Assembly: GCA_964622075.1 (NCBI GenBank)
Contig: CAZUMR010000028.1
Location: forward strand, 1 to 33,768
Source: WAPX01 sp964622075
GTDB lineage: Archaea > Halobacteriota > Archaeoglobi > Archaeoglobales > Archaeoglobaceae
Length of the DNA: 33,768 nt
Direction: 5' to 3'
A program made the translations under genes and the position numbers. The notes beneath the pieces were generated by a model. That model was given only the letters and a program-made list of their open reading frames with translations. It was not told the origin of the DNA and did no database searches. This document shows positions 6,583-14,038 of the stretch, piece after piece (the first letter of the stretch is position 1; the number at the start of each line of letters is the position of its first letter).

Positions 6583-6682
6583 ATTTCCTTTTAAATTTTT
6601 TATCTAAATTTATTTCCAAAATTGCACAATTAAAAATTCAGCTGGAGAGCAAAAATAAATAAAATTGAGATTAAAATATAAA

Positions 6683-7504
6683 TTAAATTTTGGGATGGTT
6701 TTCCATCTCGTCTACCAGTGTTATGTTCTTCGTGTGGCACTCCCAGCAGGCCATCTTGCCCCTCGTATCGTCAAGTGTGCTTCCCTTACAGTGGCACGCT
6801 CTGCACTTCATTGTCACATTGTCAAGCGGATATTTGGGAACAAAAGTCCCGGCCTTTACCTCGTTCAGCATTTCAACGAGCTTCTTTGCAACATCAGCAG
6901 TAAGCCTGCCACACCTTTCAGCTCTCTCTGCCGAAAAAGCCTTGTAGCCTGAGCTCTTGCACCAGTTACTGACCGAGACGTGGCAGAGTGGAGAGTTGGC
7001 TTTGGACTTCGGGAATGGATTCAGATCTGCTTTCACCGGCTTCTTTGGTACATAGTTCGGTAATTTGGTATACTGATACCACGAATACAGGTCGTTTATA
7101 ACCGCATCCGCCTCCTTTTCTGGCAGAACCATGTAGCAGACCATTGCAGACCCATTGAGAGCTCCACAGAGTGTTGCCCATCCGGCAACTCCACCCTTCC
7201 CGTAAACGGCAATTTCAGTCGGGAAAGACGAGTACGGCTCCCCAACCTTCTCTGCAAGTGCCTTCACCACAGCATTAACAACACCGTACATGCAGTGGTG
7301 GTGCATGTAACTCTCGTAAGCAAGGTCTGCCACGTGATCCGGGTCGAGTTTTTCGTACGGCCATGGAACGTTCGAGAACTTGGACACTGCTGGTGTTGGC
7401 GTCGGCGAAACGTTAGTTGAAGGTTTGTTCTCAGCACATCCAAGACCTGCTGCTGCAGCAGCTACAGCACCCATCAGCCCGAGAAATCCCCTTCTCGTGA
7501 TCAT
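6683..7504 (-). CDS. Split-Soret-type cytochrome c, Tat-exported
   Basis: The mature protein is predicted to be a dihaem redox protein outside the membrane. ATG at 7504 gives MITRRGFLGLMGAVAAAAAG followed by L-G-C, a twin-arginine signal with a possible lipobox (LGC). A TATA-like element at 7525-7538 lies about 27 nt upstream of this ATG, which argues against the longer TTG start at 7543. The central domain shows the C-GCAxxG-C-C family pattern (HHHCMYGVVNAVV ... GGVAGWATLCGALNGSA), then ANSPLCHVSVSNWCK and ERCGRLTADVAKK, all resembling split-Soret cytochrome c of Desulfovibrio as I remember it. Two haem c motifs follow: CRACH and CWECH. The partner is unknown. It stands alone on this strand. 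Confidence 0.8.
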   Translation of the reverse strand: MITRRGFLGLMGAVAAAAAGLGCAENKPSTNVSPTPTPAVSKFSNVPWPYEKLDPDHVADLAYESYMHHHCMYGVVNAVVKALAEKVGEPYSSFPTEIAVYGKGGVAGWATLCGALNGSAMVCYMVLPEKEADAVINDLYSWYQYTKLPNYVPKKPVKADLNPFPKSKANSPLCHVSVSNWCKSSGYKAFSAERAERCGRLTADVAKKLVEMLNEVKAGTFVPKYPLDNVTMKCRACHCKGSTLDDTRGKMACWECHTKNITLVDEMENHPKI

Positions 7505-7738
7505 GTTGTTAATTCGCGTAATCGAAAATATATATTTTTTCAATTTTATTTTTCGGAATAATTAAAATAAGTAAGTTATAGAAATTTCGCCAATTTCTGA
7601 TCCACTTAAAATCCGATACCTTGCAATTTAACTACAATTAGTAAAATGCAAATGGGTAAGTGTCACTCGAAACAGTTTGAAACAGTTCGATTTAATAAAA
7701 ATTTGAAACGTATCCGGTGTTTCGTGATGGGGGTGGCA

Positions 7739-7773
7739 GGGTGGCAAAATTAACGGGTGGCAAAATTATTAAC
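7739..7773 (+). promoter_or_regulatory. dtdA promoter region with repeated GGGTGGCAAAATTA
   Basis: GGGTGGCAAAATTA occurs at 7739-7752 and 7755-7768, 16 nt apart. The second copy merges into the TATA-like AAAATTATTAAC (7762-7773), about 26 nt upstream of the dtdA ATG. The rest of the 289-bp spacer 7505-7793 also holds a doubled GAAACAGTTYG (near 7670-7690). I see no gene there. Confidence 0.5.
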
Positions 7774-7793
7774 AGAACTGCCAGCAAACTGGT

Positions 7794-8672
7794 ATGGAAA
7801 CAGTTGTGCTCTGCAGCAGAGTTGATGCAGCCTCAATGAATATAAAAAACAAAATAGAAGAGTTGCTTGAAGAATCAGGCAGCAGAGTTACAGAGGAAAT
7901 AGAAAAATCTGGTATGAGACTTAAGAAGTACAGAGAGCTCAGCATAGTGGAGATCGAGCACAGACTTATCTACGCAGACGGGATAGACAGGAAAATTTCT
8001 GAAACCTTTAACCTTGAAATCGGAGAGATAGTTTTCGCTTCCAGACACACAAGCAAGGATGGCAGAAGACTTCTCTCCTGCCACGTTTCCGGCAATGTTG
8101 CTACGGCCGATTATGGTGGTAAGCCGTATTCTCTTGCAAAACCATCCCCGATCACAATGAAGAATTACTCCCTGTCTCTTGTCAGGAAAATGAAGGATTA
8201 CGGGCTGGATTATACCTTCAGTCTGGAGGTTACCCATCACGGACCATCGGAAGTTGATGTTCCCTCAGCATTTTACGAGATAGGTTCGACCGAGAAGGAG
8301 TGGAAAGACGAAACTGCAGCAAGAGCAGTGGCTGAATCGATACTTGAAGCACTTGGGATTACGGGAGAAAGGAAAGAAGAATGGATAGTTGCAGTGGGTA
8401 TTGGTGGAACACACTACGCTCCAAGACAGACTGAAATTGAGCTGAATACAAGTGTTGCATTTGCACACAACTTCGCAAAGTACACTTTTGAAGGCCTGAA
8501 CAAAGACTTTCTGAAGTATGCAATTGAGAGGAGTGAGGCAGAAATAGTTATTATAGACGAGAAGTCAACTGTTTCAAAGATCAAAAAGATGGTTTCTGAG
8601 GTTTGCGATGAGGTGGGTGTTGAGATGTACAAATCAAAGCATGCTAAAAAGGAGTTTGCCCCGGTGGGGTAG
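7794..8672 (+). CDS. dtdA: D-aminoacyl-tRNA deacylase (archaeal/plant type, DTD2)
   Basis: DtdA hydrolyses D-amino acids wrongly attached to tRNA and so protects translation. The 292-residue length fits the family. Recognisable conserved segments are SRHTSKDG (83-90), SCHVSGN (95-101), THHGP (147-151) and GIGGTHYAPR (about residues 202-211), with a C-terminal SKHAKKEF motif. ATG 7794 is about 26 nt after a TATA-like element, consistent with a leaderless mRNA. The stop codon TAG (8670-8672) lies inside the tRNA-Arg gene that starts at 8658, so the last four codons and the stop are also tRNA sequence. Confidence 0.92.
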   Translation: METVVLCSRVDAASMNIKNKIEELLEESGSRVTEEIEKSGMRLKKYRELSIVEIEHRLIYADGIDRKISETFNLEIGEIVFASRHTSKDGRRLLSCHVSGNVATADYGGKPYSLAKPSPITMKNYSLSLVRKMKDYGLDYTFSLEVTHHGPSEVDVPSAFYEIGSTEKEWKDETAARAVAESILEALGITGERKEEWIVAVGIGGTHYAPRQTEIELNTSVAFAHNFAKYTFEGLNKDFLKYAIERSEAEIVIIDEKSTVSKIKKMVSEVCDEVGVEMYKSKHAKKEFAPVG

Positions 8673-8729
8673 TGGAAATCCTGAGGGTCTCCGGAACCCT
8701 TGACCCGGGTTCAATTCCCGGCCGGGGCG
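8658..8729 (+). tRNA. tRNA-Arg (anticodon CCG), overlapping dtdA
   Basis: The acceptor GCCCCGG (8658-8664) pairs with CCGGGGC (8722-8728). The anticodon stem AGGGT/ACCCT encloses CTCCGGA (anticodon CCG), and the T arm is CCGGG-TTCAATT-CCCGG. The discriminator is G and CCA is not encoded. The first 15 nt coincide with the end of the dtdA coding sequence on the same strand; the dtdA stop TAG is the T-A-G of the D arm. Confidence 0.95.
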
Positions 8730-8857
8730 TTTAATTGTTTATTTCAGTCAGTAAAACAGTAACATGCAGCAAAAAGCTTCAGATTTCAGATCAAAGTTTT
8801 ATGGGGAGTTAGAGCTTGCTGACCGGTGAGTTAAAACAGCATTCTGACAAACCGCAA

Positions 8858-8870
8858 GACTTATTTACTA
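8858..8870 (+). promoter_or_regulatory. TATA-like box upstream of the hairpin leader
   Basis: CTTATTTAC is centred about 25 nt before the G at 8890 where the 8-bp inverted repeat starts. This places the predicted transcription start at the base of the hairpin, and about 79 nt of leader before the E1-like ATG. Confidence 0.4.
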
Positions 8871-8889
8871 CAAGAGATAATGTTTTGCT

Positions 8890-8954
8890 GGGGTGCCATC
8901 GTATTGGTAACAGCCTTCCCGCCGTCACCGCCATAGCGTTTTTAACGGCACCCC
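8890..8954 (+). other. Predicted structured RNA leader (perfect 8-bp outer stem)
   Basis: GGGGTGCC (8890-8897) and GGCACCCC (8947-8954) are exact inverted repeats 49 nt apart. Between them, by hand, CGTAT pairs with ATAGCG (one bulged G), and GGTAAC pairs with GTCACC (one A-C mismatch) around a 12-nt loop. It fits no tRNA, C/D or H/ACA model I tried. It could be a leader element of the E1-like gene, an independent RNA, or a protein-binding palindrome. Confidence 0.4.
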
Positions 8955-8968
8955 CTCCAATTGTACTC

Positions 8969-9676
8969 ATGTTCAGATATTCAAGGATTCTCAGTGTTCT
9001 GGGTGAAGACGGGTTAAAGAAAATTAGAGACTCGTCTGTTCTCGTTACCGGAGCTGGTGGGCTTGGGAGTGCCGTCATAGCGTATCTTGCAGGATGCGGT
9101 GTGGGAAAGCTTGGAATCGCAGATGGGGATGTAGTTGAGCTGCACAACCTCGACCGGCAGATAATACATTCAGGAAATCTTGGAAAAAACAAAGCAGAAT
9201 CTGCAAAAGAGTTCGTAGAAAGGCTAAACCCGGATGTGGATGTTCTCACCTTTGGTGAGCTGAATGAGGAAAATGGTGAGCATATAATAAAAAATTTTGA
9301 TGTAATTGTCAGCTGCGTGGACTCGTTTGCTGCAAGGTTTTTCCTCAATGACATCTGTTTGAAAGAGAGAAAACCACTCGTTCATGGAGCCATAGCAGGT
9401 TTTGAAGGAGAGCTGATGGTCTTTGATTTCAGAAAAGAGGAGTGGCCTTGTTACAGATGCATTTATCCGGGGAAGTATGAGGAGAAAGAATTCCCAGCCT
9501 TACCCCCCGTTGCCGGAGCAGTTGGATGTCTGCAGGCCATAGAAACGATAAAGCTGATCTGCAATCTTGAAGTCAAACCGGAGTTGCTCAGAATTGATTT
9601 CAGATACATGGAATTCGTAAAGTTAAATGTTTCAAAGAGAAAAGACTGCATCTGCTCCCGAAAATCAGGATACTAA
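8969..9676 (+). CDS. ThiF/MoeB/HesA-family E1-like adenylyltransferase
   Basis: These enzymes adenylate the C-terminal glycine of ubiquitin-like sulfur carriers (ThiS, MoaD, SAMPs) for thiamine, molybdopterin or tRNA thiolation. The 235-residue protein starts MFRYSRILSVLGEDG, the usual beginning. It has the nucleotide loop GAGGLGS (28-34), DGDVVELHNLDRQ (52-64), a DSF segment at 118-120 and the candidate catalytic Cys in GAVGC (C187). The zinc site is odd: the first pair is CYRC (161-164), but the second is CIC (227-229) rather than CxxC. The frame stays open upstream to 8816, but ATG 8969 gives the family N-terminus. It overlaps tmk tail to tail by 12 bp. No carrier gene is nearby, so substrate is undecided. 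Confidence 0.85.
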   Translation: MFRYSRILSVLGEDGLKKIRDSSVLVTGAGGLGSAVIAYLAGCGVGKLGIADGDVVELHNLDRQIIHSGNLGKNKAESAKEFVERLNPDVDVLTFGELNEENGEHIIKNFDVIVSCVDSFAARFFLNDICLKERKPLVHGAIAGFEGELMVFDFRKEEWPCYRCIYPGKYEEKEFPALPPVAGAVGCLQAIETIKLICNLEVKPELLRIDFRYMEFVKLNVSKRKDCICSRKSGY

Positions 9677-10243
9677 CTTACGAGCAATAATATCCCTTGC
9701 CTTTCTGAACACCTCCTCTTCATCAGCACTGGCATCTATGATGTAAACTTTGTCATCCCTTTCAGCAATATCCAGAAACAGCTTTCTGACTTTTTTCAGA
9801 TATTCAAGCTCCTCGAATCTGCTGGTCTTTCCCCTCCGTTCTATCCTGTCGAAGCAGACTTCAGGTTCACAGTCAAGTAACAGCACAAGATCTGGCTCTG
9901 GAGCTATCTTTTTGTTTCTGGATTTTATTTCATCCACATCAACACCTCTCGCTCCCTGATAGGCCATTGTGGAGTAATAGTACCTGTCCATTATAACCAC
10001 AGCCTTCCTTTCCAAGGCTGGAAGAATTTTCTTTTTCACGTTTTCTTCCCTGTCCTTTAAAAACAGCTCAAGTTCCTCTTCTGCACTCAGTCCACTGCTC
10101 TCTCTAACCTTCCTCCCCCATACACTGTCCCCCGGTTCCTTTACCACCACAACCTCGTAACCTTCACTTTTAAGCCAGTCTTTCAGTTTTTTTGCAAGAG
10201 TTGTTTTTCCCGTCCCGTCAATTCCCTCAATGGCAATCAGCAT
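9665..10243 (-). CDS. tmk: Thymidylate kinase
   Basis: It phosphorylates dTMP to dTDP with ATP for DNA synthesis. The 192-residue protein begins MLIAIEGIDGTGKTTLAKKL, with the P-loop at 7-15. It has the DRYYYS motif of the dTMP site and the LID-like segment ERRGKTSRFE. ATG 10243 is chosen because the minus strand carries GGAGAGGTT immediately upstream. An extension to 10276 (11 more residues, KVRERRRGEV) would be off the usual family start. It converges on the E1-like gene and is divergent from topA, with about 100 bp between start codons. Confidence 0.93.
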   Translation of the reverse strand: MLIAIEGIDGTGKTTLAKKLKDWLKSEGYEVVVVKEPGDSVWGRKVRESSGLSAEEELELFLKDREENVKKKILPALERKAVVIMDRYYYSTMAYQGARGVDVDEIKSRNKKIAPEPDLVLLLDCEPEVCFDRIERRGKTSRFEELEYLKKVRKLFLDIAERDDKVYIIDASADEEEVFRKARDIIARKLVS

Positions 10244-10345
10244 AACCTCTCCTCTCCTCCTTTCCCTTACTTTCAAGGATAAGTGAGGGATAGAGAGTTA
10301 TAGGTGAGCACCAAAAATATAAGTTATTGGAGAAAGCGGGGTGTT

Positions 10346-12484
10346 ATGCCCGGTAAAACCGGACAGGGATGGCTAATAATAACGGAGAAACACAACACTG
10401 CAAAGAGGATAGCATCCATACTCTTCAAAGACGTTAAGGCTGAGAAGAAGTACGGTGTAACGTACTACTATTCTCCATCCAGCAATGCGTATGTTCTGGG
10501 ATTGAAGGGGCATATAGTGGAGCTCGATTTTCCAGAGGAGTACAACAACTGGAAAAAGGTACCGCTCAGAGATCTCCTCAGGGCAGAGCTCGTAAAGGAA
10601 GTAAAAGAAAAAGCCATAGCAAGGCTTCTGAAGGAAATAGGCAAAAAAGTCAGCAGAGTTACCGTTGCAACAGACTACGATAGAGAAGGAGAGCTAATCG
10701 GCCTTGAAGCCCTTGAAATAGTTAGAAGTGTTAATCCAGATGTAAAAGCTGACAGGGCAAGATACAGCGCAATTACCCCTGCCGACATAAAGAAGGCTTT
10801 TTCCAGTCCCACAAACATAGACGTTAACCTTGCAAAGTCCGCTGAGGCAAGGCAGAAAATAGATCTCATATGGGGTGCGGCGTTAACGAGGCTCATCTCC
10901 CTGTCTTCTGGCAGAATGGGCAGGGACTTTCTCAGCGTTGGGAGGGTGCAATCACCCACACTGAGGCTGATAGTTGAGAGGGAAAGAGAAATAGAAAATT
11001 TCAAACCAACGCCATACTGGGAAATTTACGCTACTTTCTGTGTTTCCGATTCAGATTCATGTGCTGATTCATGCGATCCCAGATGCTTTCAAGCAAAACA
11101 TGAAAGGAGATTCGAAAAGAAAGAAGAAGCTGAGAACGCTTTCAATGCCATTGGAAATACAGGAATTGTTAAGAGCTTTGAAAGGAAGAAAAAAGTTGAG
11201 AAAAGGCCAGCTCCATTCAACACAACGGAATTTCTGAGAGAAGCCTCTCGATTCATGAGTCCTGCAAAGGCTATGAGCATAGCCGAAAACCTGTACATGG
11301 AGGGTTACATATCCTATCCAAGAACTGACAACACAGTTTATCCACCCACACTCAACCTGAAGGCCATAGTAAGCATGTTCATAGACCCTCAATCCGAATT
11401 CAGAAGAGAGGCTGAAATTGTTCTATCCGGAGAGATGAAGCCATCAAGAGGGAAGAAGAAGAGTGAAGATCATCCACCAATCTATCCCACTGCTCTCGCA
11501 GACAGGAAAAAGCTTGGGAAGGATGAGTGGATAATATACGAGCTCGTAGTCAGGAGGTTTCTTGCCACTCTTGCAGAGGATGCAGTTTGGGACTGGAGAA
11601 AGGTAACCGTTGACTGTAACGGCCAAATTTTCAGGGCAACGGGAAAGACTCTGATAAAGGCAGGCTGGAGGGAGATATATCCGTACTCCAGAGCTGAAGA
11701 GAGTAAACTACCGGTTCTAAAACCGGGGCAGATTCTGCTGGTCAGGGATAAGAAGATAGAGGAAAAAGAAACCAAACCCCCATCAAGGTTTGGAGCAGGA
11801 AACCTGATAAAGATAATGGAGAGGCTTGGTCTCGGAACAAAGTCAACAAGGCACGAAATAATAAACAAATTGTACAGCAGAAAGTACGTTTACGGAAATC
11901 CTCTCAGACCAACGCAAACAGCCTTTGCAGTTATAGATGCCCTGAAAAAGAGTGCCGAAACAATAACACTGCCGGAGATGACAGCAAAACTTGAAGAGGA
12001 AATGTACGAAATCGCAGAAGGAAAGAAAAGTGAAGAGGAAGTAGTTAAAAAGTCGGTAGAAATTCTTGATGAGATTTTGAGCAGTATAGATGTTGAAGAG
12101 CTATCAAAAAGCCTGAGGGAAGGTATAAAGCTTGACAGGGTCGTTGGCAAATGTCCAGAATGTGGAAAAGAGCTTGTAATAAAAAGGAGTAAAAAAGGCA
12201 GGTTTATCGGCTGTTCCGGATACCCCGAGTGCAGGTTTACTCTGCCTCTCCCGCAGAAGGGGTCGATATACGTCACTTCAAAGATGTGCGAAAAGCACGA
12301 AATAAAGAAAATAAAGATAAGGACGAAGAAAGGATACTGGGATCTGGGTTGTCCTTACTGCAATTATCTGGAGTGGAAAAATAAAGATAAAGAGGAAGCG
12401 AAAAGTGAACCTGTAAAGGCGAAGGTGGAGAATGTAAAGGGTGCAAAGAAAAGCAGGAAGGCAAAGAAGAGCGGGAAATATTAG
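10346..12484 (+). CDS. topA: DNA topoisomerase I (type IA, archaeal)
   Basis: The enzyme relaxes negatively supercoiled DNA through a 5'-phosphotyrosine intermediate. The 712-residue protein has a Toprim domain (WLIITEKHNTAKRIA near 9-23 and the acidic motif TDYDREGE with D110, D112). The catalytic tyrosine is Y324 in GYISYPRTDN. A C-terminal zinc ribbon (CPECGKEL ... CSGYPEC) is followed by a second Cys cluster (MCEKH ... CPYC) and a basic tail. ATG 10346 is preferred: AAAAATATAAG at 10312-10322 is TATA-like and about 28 nt upstream, whereas the GTG at 10304 would lie before it. A Cys-rich stretch (C-x6-C-x3-C-x3-C, bases 11039-11086) looks like an insertion relative to the family. Confidence 0.93.
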   Translation: MPGKTGQGWLIITEKHNTAKRIASILFKDVKAEKKYGVTYYYSPSSNAYVLGLKGHIVELDFPEEYNNWKKVPLRDLLRAELVKEVKEKAIARLLKEIGKKVSRVTVATDYDREGELIGLEALEIVRSVNPDVKADRARYSAITPADIKKAFSSPTNIDVNLAKSAEARQKIDLIWGAALTRLISLSSGRMGRDFLSVGRVQSPTLRLIVEREREIENFKPTPYWEIYATFCVSDSDSCADSCDPRCFQAKHERRFEKKEEAENAFNAIGNTGIVKSFERKKKVEKRPAPFNTTEFLREASRFMSPAKAMSIAENLYMEGYISYPRTDNTVYPPTLNLKAIVSMFIDPQSEFRREAEIVLSGEMKPSRGKKKSEDHPPIYPTALADRKKLGKDEWIIYELVVRRFLATLAEDAVWDWRKVTVDCNGQIFRATGKTLIKAGWREIYPYSRAEESKLPVLKPGQILLVRDKKIEEKETKPPSRFGAGNLIKIMERLGLGTKSTRHEIINKLYSRKYVYGNPLRPTQTAFAVIDALKKSAETITLPEMTAKLEEEMYEIAEGKKSEEEVVKKSVEILDEILSSIDVEELSKSLREGIKLDRVVGKCPECGKELVIKRSKKGRFIGCSGYPECRFTLPLPQKGSIYVTSKMCEKHEIKKIKIRTKKGYWDLGCPYCNYLEWKNKDKEEAKSEPVKAKVENVKGAKKSRKAKKSGKY

Positions 12485-12502
12485 ACGCGGGAAATATTAG
12501 AC
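12471..12502. repeat. Perfect 16-bp tandem duplication across the topA stop
   Basis: GCGGGAAATATTAGAC occurs at 12471-12486 and again at 12487-12502. The first copy contains the TAG stop codon of topA. The 199-bp spacer to the next gene is otherwise AT-rich, with no visible gene. Confidence 0.7.
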
Positions 12503-12683
12503 CGGAGCAAAAATGCAAAAATCGTTTTGTAATGAAGTTAAAAAATAAAGCAGAGTAAAAACGGTGGCTGAATTACTCAAAATTAATAATCTATAAATCA
12601 GACGTTTTGAATTGACCGAAAATAAAGCCCCAGAGCCGTAAATTTCGAAAAATTATTAAATAATCGACAGGTGAGTTTTATCG

Positions 12684-13367
12684 ATGATATCACCAGATCC
12701 AGCAATTACAGCAATATGCATAGTCAGTTTTGCACTGACAATTCTGAATTACTCAATACTCTGCAGATCTAAAATTGAAGAGCTTAACTGGAAGGTAAAG
12801 GAGACGTTTTACGCCCTGCTCGCACTGATGGCCATAATAATATCAAGAATTTTTCTAAACGTAATTTCCTGCAGTTTTTACTGCAACTTTTTATACTGGG
12901 CAAAGATAGTTCTCGAGCTCGTGGTAATTCTGTACATTCTCGTGTTCAATGTTGTGCTGCTAAGGAACATACTGAGGAGTACGATGTCCCAGATCAGCCT
13001 GTGCAAGGATTGCCTGAATATACCGTTCTACATAGCCGTGCTGTGGATGATCTTTGAAAGAGTGAGACTGAACCCGGAAATAGCGGATGTTGTCGTTATT
13101 GTGGCAGCCATAGCCATACTTGCAATGTTGCTGAAATTGATGAAATATATAAAGATTCTTTCGCTTATAATAGAGCCTGCAAACATGCAGCCATCGCTGA
13201 TGGCATACCTTGTGTTCATGATGTTTTACCTTGCCTCAATACTTGCAAACATATACGAGAAAACGATAGTTTCAAACATGTACATGGTGTCTTTTGGAAT
13301 TGCCGGGCTGTCAATGGTTCTGCTCGACCTTGAGTTCAGGAGGATGGTCAAGATACACCTGCTGTGA
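12684..13367 (+). CDS. Polytopic membrane protein, unknown function
   Basis: The 227-residue protein has about seven hydrophobic segments (near 8-28, 42-62, 72-98, 114-125, 136-152, 170-190 and 198-215), short loops and no conserved motif I recognise. C61, C66 lie near the second helix and C107, C110 in a loop (SLCKDCLN). The N-terminus is outside and the C-terminus inside if the basic ending RRMVKIH is cytoplasmic. GGTGA at 12670-12674 precedes ATG 12684 by 9 nt, and AT-rich ATTATTAAATAAT (about 12651-12663) could be the TATA region. It is followed by tRNA-Pro on the same strand. Confidence 0.65.
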   Translation: MISPDPAITAICIVSFALTILNYSILCRSKIEELNWKVKETFYALLALMAIIISRIFLNVISCSFYCNFLYWAKIVLELVVILYILVFNVVLLRNILRSTMSQISLCKDCLNIPFYIAVLWMIFERVRLNPEIADVVVIVAAIAILAMLLKLMKYIKILSLIIEPANMQPSLMAYLVFMMFYLASILANIYEKTIVSNMYMVSFGIAGLSMVLLDLEFRRMVKIHLL

Positions 13368-13413
13368 GAAACGATAGATTTTTAACGGGCAGCCTTACAG
13401 CAAATGCAGGGGT

Positions 13414-13487
13414 GGGGCCGTGGGGTAGCCTGGTGATCCTCCCGGCTTTGGGAGCCGGTGACCCGAGTTCAAATCTCGGCGGCCCCA
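13414..13487 (+). tRNA. tRNA-Pro (anticodon TGG), antisense overlap with trm56
   Basis: The acceptor GGGGCCG pairs with CGGCCCC (13480-13486), and the anticodon stem CCGGC/GCCGG encloses TTTGGGA (anticodon TGG). The T arm CCGAG-TTCAAAT-CTCGG occupies 13463-13479. The discriminator is A and CCA is not encoded. Bases 13469-13487 are also the end of trm56 on the minus strand. T54-T55-C56 are 13468-13470. Confidence 0.96.
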
Positions 13488-14026
13488 CTCGTCACATTAT
13501 CCTCAACGACCTTCCCTCTTTCACTTGGCCTTATCCTTATTCTGGCATCCTTAAACTCCAGATTAAACGTCATGTCAAGCAATCTATCCAGAAAGACGGC
13601 AAGAGCTGCCACCTCGCTGTGTGGCTGATTCCCTATCGCCACGTTGTAGTCCGATAGTTCGTAAACTTCGGGAGGTACTTTTTCAGCTCCAACTATGACG
13701 AGGACTCTCTCAGCAGACCTTATCTCCTCAATTCTCTCAGTCAGAGGCATTCCGTACATGGTCAGGTGAACCCTAACACCGTCAAACTTTTTGATGAAGC
13801 TCTTCCACCCATCGACTTTATCAATGAAAAATTTACAGCGACCGTTATCGCTCCCCCACCTTCTGCAAACATCCCTGACACTTTCAAAGACTTTTGCATC
13901 CTCACAGTCAAAGTAAACGCCGCATGCCCCAAAAGCTCTCGCAGTCAGGGCGACGTGGGTTGATATTCTTTTATCTCTCCCCGGCCTGTGTCCAAGCCTT
14001 AAAACGTAAACTTCCGGTTTTTTCAT
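13469..14026 (-). CDS. trm56: tRNA (cytidine-56-2'-O)-methyltransferase
   Basis: aTrm56 is the archaeal SPOUT methylase that 2'-O-methylates C56 in the T loop of tRNAs using S-adenosylmethionine. The 185-residue protein begins MKKPEVYVLRLGHRPGRDKR, then STHVALTARAFGA, which are family hallmarks. The knotted SAM-binding half includes VLVIVGAEKVPPEVYELSDYNVAIGNQPHSEVAALAVFLDR. The start at 14026 follows GAGGTGA, which overlaps the hypF stop codon, so translation is probably coupled to hypF. The final residues SGAAEI and the stop TGA (13469-13471) are encoded antisense to tRNA-Pro. Confidence 0.93.
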   Translation of the reverse strand: MKKPEVYVLRLGHRPGRDKRISTHVALTARAFGACGVYFDCEDAKVFESVRDVCRRWGSDNGRCKFFIDKVDGWKSFIKKFDGVRVHLTMYGMPLTERIEEIRSAERVLVIVGAEKVPPEVYELSDYNVAIGNQPHSEVAALAVFLDRLLDMTFNLEFKDARIRIRPSERGKVVEDNVTSGAAEI

Positions 14027-14038
14027 CTTTCATTCACC

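Noticed and set aside
8890..8960. tRNA-like reading of the hairpin (GGGG acceptor, TGGTAAC D-loop-like word, TCCA after the stem)
   Set aside because: There is no anticodon arm and no TTCRA T loop, so it is not a tRNA gene. It is kept only as an unassigned structure.
8809..9354. Long minus-strand open frame (181 codons)
   Set aside because: It is antisense to the well-supported ThiF/MoeB-like gene and shows no recognisable motif.
10304..10345. GTG start of topA at 10304
   Set aside because: A TATA-like element at 10312-10322 lies after this codon and about 28 nt before ATG 10346, where the family N-terminus begins.
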